DNA from: CAYJLC01 sp964370735
Lineage (GTDB): Bacteria; Bacillota; Clostridia; Oscillospirales; Butyricicoccaceae
Reading direction: 5' to 3'
Assembly (NCBI GenBank): GCA_964370735.1
Contig: CAYJLC010000047.1
Coordinates: 1-15,154 of the forward strand
Length of the DNA stretch: 15,154 bases
A model generated the notes under the pieces. The model was not told where the DNA came from and did not search any database. It was given only the letters and a program-made list of their open reading frames with translations. Position numbers and translations under genes: made by a program. Shown here piece by piece: positions 6,259 to 13,221 of this stretch; the first letter of the stretch is position 1, and each line of letters opens with the position of its first letter.

Positions 6259-7356
6259 ATGAGCATTAACCACGCGATTATTTTAAATAATCCGATGCTT
6301 GAATATGAAATCGTTTTTAGAAAAATAAAAACCTACATCGACACAGCCGTTAAAAACTCTGATGTGGAAAAAATTTTTTACGCAAACGATTTACAAAACC
6401 TACCTTCCGAGATTTTAGATTGTGATAATCTTCTTGTTATCAAAGATTTATATCCTTGCATACCAGATTACTTAGACCTTCTAGAAACTCATACCGAAAC
6501 TTCTGCTGATGTTACTTATGTAGCCGATGGAGAAGACAACACTGAAGTTTACTTAGTTAAAACTTCAAAACTAGACACACTTCTTTCAAACAGTCAATCT
6601 GACCTGAAAGTCGAAAGAGCATTCTTAGACCAATCTTGGCTAATTCCAGCTAATGATTTAGGCACTATGGATATGTTAAACTCTTTTGTGAAAACAACAA
6701 TTAATCTAGAACATCAAAATTATGGTGTGTATTTCTTAGACATACAAAACACATATATTTCACCAGATGTTTTAATCGAAAAAGGCACTACTATTTTACC
6801 TAATACTATTATAAAAGGTGTTTCTTCTATCGGAGAAAATTGTGTAATTGGTCCTAACACTGTTATTGATACTTGTGCTATCTCTGACAATGTAAAAATA
6901 AACTCTTCGCAAGCTTACGAAAGCATTATTGGCAAAGGAACAACTGTTGGACCTTTTGCTTATATCAGACCTCAATCAATCATCGGAGAAAATGTTAAAA
7001 TCGGTGATTTTGTTGAAATCAAAAAAGCTACTCTAGGCGACGGCACAAAAGTTTCTCACTTAACTTATATTGGCGATGCCGAAATCGGAAAAAATGTAAA
7101 CTTCGGTTGTGGCACTGTCGTTGTCAACTATGACAGTATAAATAAACATAAAACAATAGTCGAAGACGACGCTTTTATCGGTTGCAACACAAATCTCGTT
7201 TCACCAGTAAAAGTTTGCAAAGGCGCATTTACTGCGGCTGGCTCGACTATTACAAAAGAAGTACCTGAAAATGCTTTAGGCATTGCTAGGGTTAAACAAG
7301 AAAATAAACCTGAATGGGCTAAAAAGTTCCGTTCGATTAATAAAAAAGTAAAATAA
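6259..7356 (+). CDS. glmU: GlmU-type glucosamine-1-phosphate acetyltransferase with degenerate uridyltransferase domain
   Basis: Normal GlmU (about 456 residues) acetylates glucosamine-1-phosphate and then makes UDP-GlcNAc. Here the protein is 365 residues. From about residue 155 the left-handed beta-helix acetyltransferase is complete and collinear with E. coli GlmU at an offset of 96. Arg237, Lys255, His267 (catalytic), Tyr270, Asn290 and Lys296 correspond to Arg333, Lys351, His363, Tyr366, Asn386 and Lys392. The N-terminal part is about 95 residues short. The nucleotide-binding signature LAAGxGTRM is replaced by IILNNPMLEYEIV, and no GTGHA-like uridine motif is seen; a relic AND (131-133) may match the usual VND. 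I infer acetyltransferase activity only. It leads an operon with prs (15-nt gap) and pth. Confidence 0.9.
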   Translation: MSINHAIILNNPMLEYEIVFRKIKTYIDTAVKNSDVEKIFYANDLQNLPSEILDCDNLLVIKDLYPCIPDYLDLLETHTETSADVTYVADGEDNTEVYLVKTSKLDTLLSNSQSDLKVERAFLDQSWLIPANDLGTMDMLNSFVKTTINLEHQNYGVYFLDIQNTYISPDVLIEKGTTILPNTIIKGVSSIGENCVIGPNTVIDTCAISDNVKINSSQAYESIIGKGTTVGPFAYIRPQSIIGENVKIGDFVEIKKATLGDGTKVSHLTYIGDAEIGKNVNFGCGTVVVNYDSINKHKTIVEDDAFIGCNTNLVSPVKVCKGAFTAAGSTITKEVPENALGIARVKQENKPEWAKKFRSINKKVK

Positions 7357-7371
7357 CTGGAGGCTATACCT

Positions 7372-8331
7372 ATGATGATGCATGGGAAAGATATTAAAAT
7401 TTTCGCTGGTAACGCAAGTATTGAACTTGCAAAATCGATTGCAAGCTGTTTAAACTTAGAACTTGGTAAATGCGAGGTTTCTAAATTCTCTGACGGAGAA
7501 ATCTCTGTTACATTTGATGAAACTGTTCGTGGTTCAGACGTGTTTTTAATTCAATCAACTCAAAACCCTGTTAATGACAATATTATGGAACTTCTTATCA
7601 TGATTGATGCTTGTAAAAGAGCATCTGCTGGTAGAATTAACGCTGTAATCCCTTATTTTGGCTACGCAAGACAAGACAGAAAATCAAAAGCAAGAGATCC
7701 TATTTCTTCAAAAGTAGTTGCAAACTTACTTGAAGTTTCTGGTGCTGATAGAGTTTTAACAATGGATCTTCACGCTCCTCAACTTCAAGGATTTTTCGAT
7801 ATTCCTGTTGATAATATGGTGGGTATCCCTCTTTTAGCTCCTTACTTAATCGAAAAATTTGGCATCGGTAATCCAGATGTTGTAGTTGTTTCACCTGACC
7901 TAGGTTCTGTAACTCGTGCTCGTAAATTCACAGACAGATTAGATTGCCCTCTAGCAATCGTTGATAAACGTCGTCCTAAGGCTAATGTTTCTGAAGTTAT
8001 GAACATTATCGGCGATGTAAAAGGCAAAAAAGTTATACTTATCGACGATATGATTGACACTGCTGGTACTCTAGTAAACGCCGCTAACGCTTTAATCGAA
8101 AAAGGTGGTGCTACTGAAATCTATGCTTGTGCAACGCACGGTGTTCTTTCTGGTCCTGCTATCGAAAGAATTGAGAAATCTGTACTTAAAGAAGTTATCT
8201 TACTTGATACTATAACTCTTCCTGAAGAGAAAAAAATCGATAAAATCAAACAAATCACAATTGCACCAGTTATCGCAGAAGCTATCGCTAGAATCTACGA
8301 AGAAAAAGCTATTTCGGGGTTATTCGCTTAA
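7372..8331 (+). CDS. prs: Ribose-phosphate pyrophosphokinase (PRPP synthetase)
   Basis: Prs makes PRPP from ribose-5-phosphate and ATP, the precursor for purines, pyrimidines, NAD, histidine and tryptophan. The 319-residue length is typical of class I enzymes. Visible motifs are SKFSDGEISV near the N-terminus, YARQDRK (98-104) of the ATP site, MDLHAPQLQGFF (131-142), the flexible-loop KRR (199-201), and the PRPP loop DDMIDTAGT (225-233). GGAGG lies 8 nt before the first of three consecutive ATG codons; the most upstream fits the spacing best, but the exact start is uncertain by two codons. It follows glmU by 15 nt and overlaps pth by one base, the classic Bacillota glmU-prs-pth order. Confidence 0.98.
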   Translation: MMMHGKDIKIFAGNASIELAKSIASCLNLELGKCEVSKFSDGEISVTFDETVRGSDVFLIQSTQNPVNDNIMELLIMIDACKRASAGRINAVIPYFGYARQDRKSKARDPISSKVVANLLEVSGADRVLTMDLHAPQLQGFFDIPVDNMVGIPLLAPYLIEKFGIGNPDVVVVSPDLGSVTRARKFTDRLDCPLAIVDKRRPKANVSEVMNIIGDVKGKKVILIDDMIDTAGTLVNAANALIEKGGATEIYACATHGVLSGPAIERIEKSVLKEVILLDTITLPEEKKIDKIKQITIAPVIAEAIARIYEEKAISGLFA

Positions 8332-8894
8332 TGGATTTTATTATAGTCGGGCTTGGAAATCCTGGTTTAAAATATGAAAATACGCGTCATAATGCAGGTT
8401 TTATGGCTATTGATGAATTTGCAAAGCAAAATAATGCAAAAATCGATAGACTTAAATATAAGGCCCTTTCAGAAAAAGTAATAATTTCTGGCAAACAAGT
8501 TTTGCTATTAAAACCACAAACTTATATGAATTTATCTGGAGAAAGTGTTTTCGAAGCTGCTGAATTCTTCAAAATCCCTCCTGAAAATATCATAGTTTTG
8601 GTAGACGATATCTCTCTTGATGTTGGAAAAATTCGTCTTAGACGAAAAGGTTCTCATGGTGGCCAAAACGGACTGAAAAGCATTGCAAACCACCTTAAAA
8701 CCGACAGTTATCCAAGAATTAAAATTGGTGTTGGTGCAAAACCTCATAAAGATTATGACCTTGCCGATTGGGTTTTGTCAAACTTTACAAAAGACGAAAA
8801 ACTTGTTATTGACTCTATCTGTAAAGATGCAAGCGATGCACTTTCTCTCATTATAAATGGAGATTTTGATAAAGCTATGGCAAAATATAATTAA
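8331..8894 (+). CDS. pth: Peptidyl-tRNA hydrolase
   Basis: Pth frees tRNA from stalled peptidyl-tRNA in the cytoplasm. The 187-residue length is normal. Active-site residues are in place: Asn10 (GLGNPG), His20 (RHNAGF), Asn67 in TYMNLSG, Asp93 in VDDISL and Asn113 in GGQNG. The start codon shares one base with the prs stop (TAATG), pointing to translational coupling. In B. subtilis the homologue is spoVC, again downstream of prs. The order here lacks the ctc (ribosomal L25-like) gene often found between prs and pth. A 61-codon Cys-rich gene follows 14 nt later. Confidence 0.98.
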   Translation: MDFIIVGLGNPGLKYENTRHNAGFMAIDEFAKQNNAKIDRLKYKALSEKVIISGKQVLLLKPQTYMNLSGESVFEAAEFFKIPPENIIVLVDDISLDVGKIRLRRKGSHGGQNGLKSIANHLKTDSYPRIKIGVGAKPHKDYDLADWVLSNFTKDEKLVIDSICKDASDALSLIINGDFDKAMAKYN

Positions 8895-8908
8895 AGGAGG
8901 TCCTACTT

Positions 8909-9094
8909 ATGGGTTGCAAAAGCTCTGTTTGTGCATGTCCAAAGACAGTCTGTCCAAATCATGGCAAATGCTGTGATTGTGTTGTGAAACACAAAACGAC
9001 GGACAGCTTGCCGTTCTGTCTATTTTTAGACAACGAAGGCGATAAAAGCATCACAAATTATTATAAAAAGCTTCAAAAAAGATTTGAAAACTAA
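8909..9094 (+). CDS. Small Cys-rich protein (DUF6485-like)
   Basis: This 61-residue protein has a dense Cys/His N-terminal half: Cys3, Cys8, Cys10, Cys15, His18, Cys21, Cys22, Cys24, His28 and Cys37. The core CPNHGKCCDCVVKH followed by LPFCLF matches my memory of the short DUF6485 proteins of anaerobic Bacillota, where CxxHGxCxxC is conserved. The pattern suggests bound zinc or an Fe-S cluster; no function is known to me. A perfect AGGAGG site lies 8 nt before the ATG, and a terminator follows 11 nt after the stop. It is the last gene of the glmU-prs-pth operon. Coding status is well supported by the ribosome binding site and the family pattern. Confidence 0.85.
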   Translation: MGCKSSVCACPKTVCPNHGKCCDCVVKHKTTDSLPFCLFLDNEGDKSITNYYKKLQKRFEN

Positions 9095-9105
9095 TTAAAA
9101 ATATG

Positions 9106-9136
9106 ATAGGATAGTGTTATACTGTCCTATTTTTTT
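9106..9136 (+). terminator. Terminator of the glmU-prs-pth operon
   Basis: A 10-bp stem (9106-9115 with 9121-9130, one T.G pair) with a 5-nt loop GTTAT runs directly into a run of Ts. It closes the operon after the Cys-rich gene. Confidence 0.88.
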
Positions 9137-9164
9137 CATATAATTTTAATTGAAAGGAGATTTT

Positions 9165-9962
9165 ATGGCTAATTTTATTCGCGACTTTGTGAAAATGCAT
9201 TTTCATTACGGTATAAATCGTGCTAGTGCTGGTCTTGCCTATTATTTAGCATTCTCATTTTTTCCGCTATTGCTTTTTTTGCATTCGATTTTTGCATTAA
9301 TCAATCTTTCACCGACTACTTTAGAACAATACTTGTATTTTATACCTGGTGATATTCGTACGATTATTTTCGACTACTATCTATATCTTTCTACTAGTGA
9401 TGTAATTATTCCGTTGATTTTAGGCTTAATTTTGACATTATATTCGTTTACTCGATGGGTAAACCATCTTTATTATATATTCAATAGTATTTTTAACGTA
9501 AAATACCGAAAACGCAGTCTTATCACATCTATTATATTCACAGTAGTATTTATGTTATCAATCTATTTGCTACTATTTCTAACAATAATTGGCGATTTTA
9601 TTATTAATTTTATAGATAATTTCTTTATTTTATCAAATGATTTTATATGGTTTTTGCAGATTGCACGCTATGTAATTGCGATTTTATATATGTTTTTTAT
9701 TATATTGTTGCTATATAAATACCTAACGCGTGTAAAACTTAGGTTCAAACAATGTGTGCCAGGTGCTGTTTATGCGATTTTAGGAATTTTTGCAGCCTCC
9801 ATTGGTTTTTCGATTTATATTTCGTTTTTTTCAAATTATAGCCTGATTTATGGCTCACTAAGCACAATTATGTTGTTATTTTTATGGCTTTATATCATAG
9901 GATTAATAATAGTGCAAGGAAATTTGATAAATAAACTCATTTTAATTCGCAAGAAATCTTAA
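9165..9962 (+). CDS. YihY/BrkB-family integral membrane protein
   Basis: The product is 265 residues, very hydrophobic, with about six membrane segments (roughly 24-46, 80-98, 119-147, 163-184, 199-220, 231-252). The family signature is present at both ends: ASAGLAYYLAFSFFPLLLFL (21-40), and YGSLSTIMLLFLWLYIIGLI followed by GNLINK. Members (once called RNase BN, now YihY/virulence factor BrkB family) have no settled function. The start chosen is ATG 9165, with AAAGGAG 5 nt upstream; an in-frame TTG at 9150 lies upstream of that site and is rejected. It is transcribed alone, between a terminator and the rubrerythrin promoter. Confidence 0.9.
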   Translation: MANFIRDFVKMHFHYGINRASAGLAYYLAFSFFPLLLFLHSIFALINLSPTTLEQYLYFIPGDIRTIIFDYYLYLSTSDVIIPLILGLILTLYSFTRWVNHLYYIFNSIFNVKYRKRSLITSIIFTVVFMLSIYLLLFLTIIGDFIINFIDNFFILSNDFIWFLQIARYVIAILYMFFIILLLYKYLTRVKLRFKQCVPGAVYAILGIFAASIGFSIYISFFSNYSLIYGSLSTIMLLFLWLYIIGLIIVQGNLINKLILIRKKS

Positions 9963-10007
9963 TTACTAATTTTTAAAAATTTTGTTTTATATTTTTGTTT
10001 AAAATAC

Positions 10008-10036
10008 TTGCTTTTATCCTATAATTGGTATATAAT
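10008..10036 (+). promoter_or_regulatory. Rubrerythrin promoter
   Basis: TTGCTT (10008-10013) and TATAAT (10031-10036) are 17 nt apart. The predicted transcript begins near 10043, giving a leader of about 40 nt with a strong AGGGAGG site at 10071-10077. Confidence 0.75.
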
Positions 10037-10067
10037 CTTAATATACATTAGAAAAATTTACCAATTA
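10022..10067 (+). promoter_or_regulatory. 9-bp dyad TAATTGGTA / TACCAATTA around the rubrerythrin promoter
   Basis: TAATTGGTA (10022-10030) abuts the -10. Its exact reverse complement (10059-10067) lies in the leader just before the ribosome binding site. The left half is upstream of the predicted transcript start, so the pair is more likely a protein site than an RNA hairpin. An operator role is inference. It does not match the PerR box wording I know. Confidence 0.35.
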
Positions 10068-10082
10068 CAAAGGGAGGCAATT

Positions 10083-10628
10083 ATGAAAGATTTAAAAGGA
10101 ACAAAAACCGAAGCTAATTTAATGGCGGCATTCGCTGGTGAATCTCAGGCGAGAAATAAGTATTCATACTATGCATCAAAGGCAAAAAAAGATGGGTTTG
10201 TTCAAATTGCAAATATTTTTGAAGAAACTGCCCATAATGAAATGGAACACGCAAAAATTTGGTTCAAATTATTGCATGGTGGCTCTGTTGCAGACACTCT
10301 AACAAACCTTTTAGATGCTGCTGACGGCGAAAACTACGAATGGACAGACATGTACGCTACTTTTGCAAAAGAAGCGAAAGAAGAAGGATTTGACCATATC
10401 GCATTCTTATTCGAACAAGTTGGAAATATCGAAAAAGAACACGAAGAACGTTACAGAAAATTGTATGAAAACATCAAAAACAACACTGTTTTCGAAAAAT
10501 CTGACGAAGAAGAATGGCATTGCTCAAACTGTGGACATATCCATAAAGGAAAAACTGCTCCAAAAGTCTGTCCAGTATGTGCACATCCACAATCTTATTT
10601 CGAAGTAAGAAATACAAATTATATGTAA
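10083..10628 (+). CDS. Rubrerythrin
   Basis: Rubrerythrin reduces hydrogen peroxide in the cytoplasm of anaerobes using a di-iron site fed by a rubredoxin-like centre. The 181-residue protein has all ligands: Glu20 (AGESQARNKY), Glu53 and His56 (HNEMEH), Glu97 and Glu100, and Glu117 and His120 (NIEKEH). The C-terminal Fe(Cys)4 knuckle is CSNC (147-150) and CPVC (163-166). I place the start at ATG 10083, 5 nt after AGGGAGG; the frame stays open upstream, but that part is promoter. It has its own promoter and is followed by 260 bp with paired terminators. Length and motifs are standard. Confidence 0.97.
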   Translation: MKDLKGTKTEANLMAAFAGESQARNKYSYYASKAKKDGFVQIANIFEETAHNEMEHAKIWFKLLHGGSVADTLTNLLDAADGENYEWTDMYATFAKEAKEEGFDHIAFLFEQVGNIEKEHEERYRKLYENIKNNTVFEKSDEEEWHCSNCGHIHKGKTAPKVCPVCAHPQSYFEVRNTNYM

Positions 10629-10661
10629 CTAAAGCCTGTCATAAAGGGCAATACAGAAAAA

Positions 10662-10786
10662 ATCACACAAATGAAAGCTGTTTGTCAAGTTTTCAAAACT
10701 TGCTCTATCCAAACGAGTATTTTGGTCGCATTCGCGATACGAAACACCCTTTTCGACAAAATTTGGCTAAAATTTAAAAGTGTGAT
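10662..10786 (+). ncRNA. Possible structured RNA downstream of rubrerythrin
   Basis: Within the 260-bp gap after rubrerythrin, four inverted repeats nest without clashing. ATCACAC (10662-10668) pairs with GTGTGAT (10780-10786). A palindrome CAAGTTTTCAAAACTTG sits at 10686-10702. ATTTTGgTCG (10719-10728) pairs with CGACAAAAT (10754-10762), and inside that TTCG (10731-10734) pairs with CGAA (10740-10743). Two terminators follow. No promoter of its own is clear, so it could be a 3' UTR structure. Stems this short can arise by chance. Confidence 0.3.
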
Positions 10787-10821
10787 GAAGTCACAAAATA
10801 ATACATTTACAAAAAATGCCG

Positions 10822-10848
10822 AAACCCTATTTTTCGAATAGGGTTTTT
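10822..10848 (+). terminator. Terminator hairpin AAACCCTATT / AATAGGGTTT
   Basis: A perfect 10-bp stem (10822-10831 with 10837-10846) with a 5-nt loop TTTCG is followed by Ts. It is probably bidirectional between the rubrerythrin and sleB, which converge here. Confidence 0.85.
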
Positions 10849-10856
10849 GACACGCT

Positions 10857-10885
10857 AAAGCCTGTTTTTTAAGCAGGCTTTTTTT
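10857..10885 (+). terminator. Second terminator hairpin AAAGCCTG / CAGGCTTT
   Basis: An 8-bp perfect stem (10857-10864 with 10874-10881) is followed by a T-run on the plus strand. It lies 9 nt after the first hairpin and directly before the sleB stop codon. The CTAAAGCCTGT beginning this element also occurs right after the rubrerythrin stop at 10629-10639. Confidence 0.8.
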
Positions 10886-10888
10886 GTT

Positions 10889-11554
10889 TTATATTGCAAA
10901 TCTATGTTTCCCAATCGTTGTCACAACTTCACGAGTGAAAATCCATTCACTAGTAGATTTTTCTGCATTATAATAGTACAAACACCCACCAGATGGGTCC
11001 CAACCATTTATTGCATCTTCGGCGGCTTTCCACGCACTATCTGCGATAGGTTCATCAAATTGCCCATCGGCAACAGCCGAGAATGCTAATGGTTGATAAA
11101 TAACTCCTGCCATTGTGTTCGGAAAAGATGGATGTTCAATTCGGTTTAAAACTACTGCCCCAACGGCTACTTGCCCGATATACGGCTCACCTCTTGCCTC
11201 GGCAGAAATAATTCTTGCAAGTAAATACAAATCCTCATCGCGTGAGCCCTTATCTGGATGAACATCACTTGCAGAAATTCCTAATGCTTTAAGTGTTTCA
11301 TCGCCTATCACTCCGTCGGCTGAAAGTCCATTTTTCTTTTGAAAAGCTGTAATGGCGCTTTTTGTTTCACTTCCAAAAACCCCATCGGCAGTTCCGTCCA
11401 TATACCCCCAGTTGATTAGTTTTTGTTGCGCTTTTCTAACAACTTCTCCAACAGCACCTTCTTTATATGTGTTAGATGCAATTGGTGTTAGTGTAAAAAG
11501 CAGACACGCAACTAATGGTATGATTAATTTTTTTATATTTTTTATGATAAACAC
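10889..11554 (-). CDS. sleB: SleB-like spore cortex-lytic hydrolase
   Basis: The 221-residue frame encodes a signal peptide (about 8-28), a peptidoglycan-binding domain (about 34-92, with GEVVRKAQQKL, GVFGSETKSAITAFQKKNGL and DGVIGDETLKAL), and a SleB/CwlJ hydrolase domain (107-221). The latter shows IISAEARGEPYIGQVAVGAV with the catalytic Glu of AEARGE, then VLNRIEHPSFPNTMAGVIYQ and the GGCLYYYNAEKS segment. SleB is a lytic transglycosylase that opens cortex peptidoglycan during spore germination. The start is odd. The only standard codon in frame is the GTG at 11554, but its G is part of the GGAG ribosome binding site. At normal spacing the codons are ATC (11548) and ATA (11545). Either a rare start is used or the start was lost. 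Coordinates are therefore provisional. Confidence 0.85.
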   Translation of the reverse strand: MFIIKNIKKLIIPLVACLLFTLTPIASNTYKEGAVGEVVRKAQQKLINWGYMDGTADGVFGSETKSAITAFQKKNGLSADGVIGDETLKALGISASDVHPDKGSRDEDLYLLARIISAEARGEPYIGQVAVGAVVLNRIEHPSFPNTMAGVIYQPLAFSAVADGQFDEPIADSAWKAAEDAINGWDPSGGCLYYYNAEKSTSEWIFTREVVTTIGKHRFAI

Positions 11555-11625
11555 TCCTTTTAAGTAATTTATTATTATTTTGGTGATTTTTTTTCATTTT
11601 ATACATTTATTTTTTTTTAATTTTG

Positions 11626-11634
11626 TGGTACAAT
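11626..11634 (+). promoter_or_regulatory. Extended -10 promoter of the trmN6-rsmI-rsmE operon
   Basis: TGGTACAAT carries the -10 TACAAT (11629-11634) with an upstream TG. The -35 is weak in a T-rich tract. The start codon lies about 40 nt downstream. Confidence 0.6.
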
Positions 11635-11674
11635 ATTTTATATATGCAAAAATAAATTAGACTAGGAAAAAAAT

Positions 11675-12385
11675 ATGTCACGACAAATTGATAATTTACA
11701 TAGTGGACTAAAATTAATACAAGACGACCGTTTTTTCAAACTCGGACAAGACAGTGTTTTGCTTGTGGACTTCGCAAAAGTGAAGTCAAAAGACAAAATT
11801 TGTGATTTAGGTTGTGGAAATGGTGCTATTTCTGTACTGCTTTTTGGCAAAAATAAAAATATTACCGTCGATGCTATCGAAATTCAACAAGAAGTAGCCG
11901 AGCTTGCGCGTGAAAATGCTAAACTAAACGACCTTTCTATCACTGTATATAATGAGGATGCAAATAATGTTTCTGCTTTTTTAAAACACGAACATTATAA
12001 TACGGTAATTTCAAACCCACCTTATTTCAAGCAAAATTCTGGCAAAGAAAAAGAAAAAGCCGAGCTTAAAACTGCTCGTGTCGAAGACAATTTCGATATC
12101 GAAGCTGTTTGCAAATGCGCAAAATACTTGTTAAAATACGGTGGTTTGCTTTATATTGTGCAAAAACCAGACCGTTTAAGCGATATTTTGTATTATATGA
12201 AGCAAAATAATATCGAACCTAAGCGATTTCAGGCAATTCAATCGACGAAAGATTCTGCACCATCTGCCATTTTGGTAGAAGGAAAACGTGGAGCTAAGAG
12301 TGGAATGATAGTTGAACCCGTTCTGATAACGCGCAACGATGACTTAACTTATAGTAATAAAATGAAGGAAATATACAAAATATGA
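11675..12385 (+). CDS. trmN6: tRNA1(Val) (adenine(37)-N6)-methyltransferase-type enzyme
   Basis: This 236-residue class I SAM methyltransferase has DLGCGNG (44-50) for SAM binding and the NPPY motif (114-117) typical of N6-adenine methyltransferases. The N-terminus DNLHSGLKLIQDDRFFKLGQDSVLL matches the YfiC/TrmN6 (YabB in Bacillus) group, which methylates A37 of tRNA1(Val) in E. coli. The substrate in Bacillota is presumed similar. It starts a run with rsmI and shares ATGA with it (4-nt overlap), the yabB-yabC neighbourhood known from Bacillus, but without the yazA gene found between them there. The ribosome binding site is a modest AGGA 7 nt before the ATG. Confidence 0.92.
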   Translation: MSRQIDNLHSGLKLIQDDRFFKLGQDSVLLVDFAKVKSKDKICDLGCGNGAISVLLFGKNKNITVDAIEIQQEVAELARENAKLNDLSITVYNEDANNVSAFLKHEHYNTVISNPPYFKQNSGKEKEKAELKTARVEDNFDIEAVCKCAKYLLKYGGLLYIVQKPDRLSDILYYMKQNNIEPKRFQAIQSTKDSAPSAILVEGKRGAKSGMIVEPVLITRNDDLTYSNKMKEIYKI

Positions 12386-13218
12386 AATTATATATAGTAG
12401 CAACACCTATCGGAAATTTAGGTGATATGACTTTTCGTGCTGTGGAAACACTAAAAGAAGTCGATTTTATCGCATGCGAGGACACTCGTGTGACGATTAA
12501 ACTTTTGAACTTTTTCGATATAAAAAAGCCTATGATTAGCTATCATAAGCATAATAAACGCCAAAAAGGCGAAGAAATCTGTGAAAGATTATTAAATGGT
12601 GAAAGCTGTGCTTTGGTGAGCGACGCTGGCACTCCTGCTATTTCTGACCCAGGCGAAGATATCGTCGAGCTTTGCTTTGAGCGTGGAATTCAGGTCGTGC
12701 CTATTCCTGGCGCATCTGCGACGGTGACTGCACTTTCTGTCAGTGGGCAACCAACAGGGAGATTTACTTTCGAGGGATTTCTATCGCAATCTAAGCATAA
12801 AAGAAACGACCATCTAGTCAGCCTTGAAAAAGAAACTCGCACAATGATTTTCTACGAAGCTCCCCATAAACTAAAGAAAACTCTTGTTGATTTGCAAAAG
12901 CATTTTGGCAATCGCGACATCACAATTTGTAGAGAAATTACTAAAAAATACGAAGAGTTAATTAAAACTACCCTTGATGGTGCTATTGAGCATTTTAATA
13001 TAACCGACCCTAAAGGAGAATTTGTGTTGATTTTAAAGGGTACGGAAGAAGAAATTTTTGAAGTGACAGAAGATTTAACAGAAGTTGCTTTGCTTGAAAT
13101 CGAAAAAATGATTAACGAGGATTTTACTCTTAAAGATGCTGTGAAAAAAGTGTCTGAAGCGAAAAAAATCCCAAAAAACACACTTTATAATAAAGCATTA
13201 GAGAGATTTAAAGGATAA
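12382..13218 (+). CDS. rsmI: 16S rRNA (cytidine(1402)-2'-O)-methyltransferase
   Basis: RsmI adds the 2'-O-methyl group to C1402 in the decoding centre of 16S rRNA. The 278-residue length is right. The tetrapyrrole-methylase-fold signatures are all present: VATPIGNLGD (6-15), CEDTR (32-36), the SDAGTPAISDPG block (80-91), PIPGASA (107-113) and FYEAPHKL. The C-terminal extension ends in KNTLYNKALERFKG, the usual small helical domain. The start overlaps trmN6 by 4 nt (ATGA), indicating coupling, and rsmE begins 3 nt after the stop. Nothing is missing. Confidence 0.97.
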   Translation: MKLYIVATPIGNLGDMTFRAVETLKEVDFIACEDTRVTIKLLNFFDIKKPMISYHKHNKRQKGEEICERLLNGESCALVSDAGTPAISDPGEDIVELCFERGIQVVPIPGASATVTALSVSGQPTGRFTFEGFLSQSKHKRNDHLVSLEKETRTMIFYEAPHKLKKTLVDLQKHFGNRDITICREITKKYEELIKTTLDGAIEHFNITDPKGEFVLILKGTEEEIFEVTEDLTEVALLEIEKMINEDFTLKDAVKKVSEAKKIPKNTLYNKALERFKG

Positions 13219-13221
13219 ATT

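Noticed and set aside
9150..9164. TTG start for the YihY/BrkB protein
   Set aside because: It lies upstream of and overlaps the AAAGGAG site that serves ATG 9165.
10008..10082. Longer rubrerythrin N-terminus
   Set aside because: This stretch is the promoter and leader. The strong AGGGAGG site fixes the start at 10083, which gives the family-standard N-terminus.
10577..10777. Plus-strand open frame overlapping the rubrerythrin 3' end
   Set aside because: It has no ribosome binding site, is out of frame with the well-supported rubrerythrin, and contains only composition-driven peptide.
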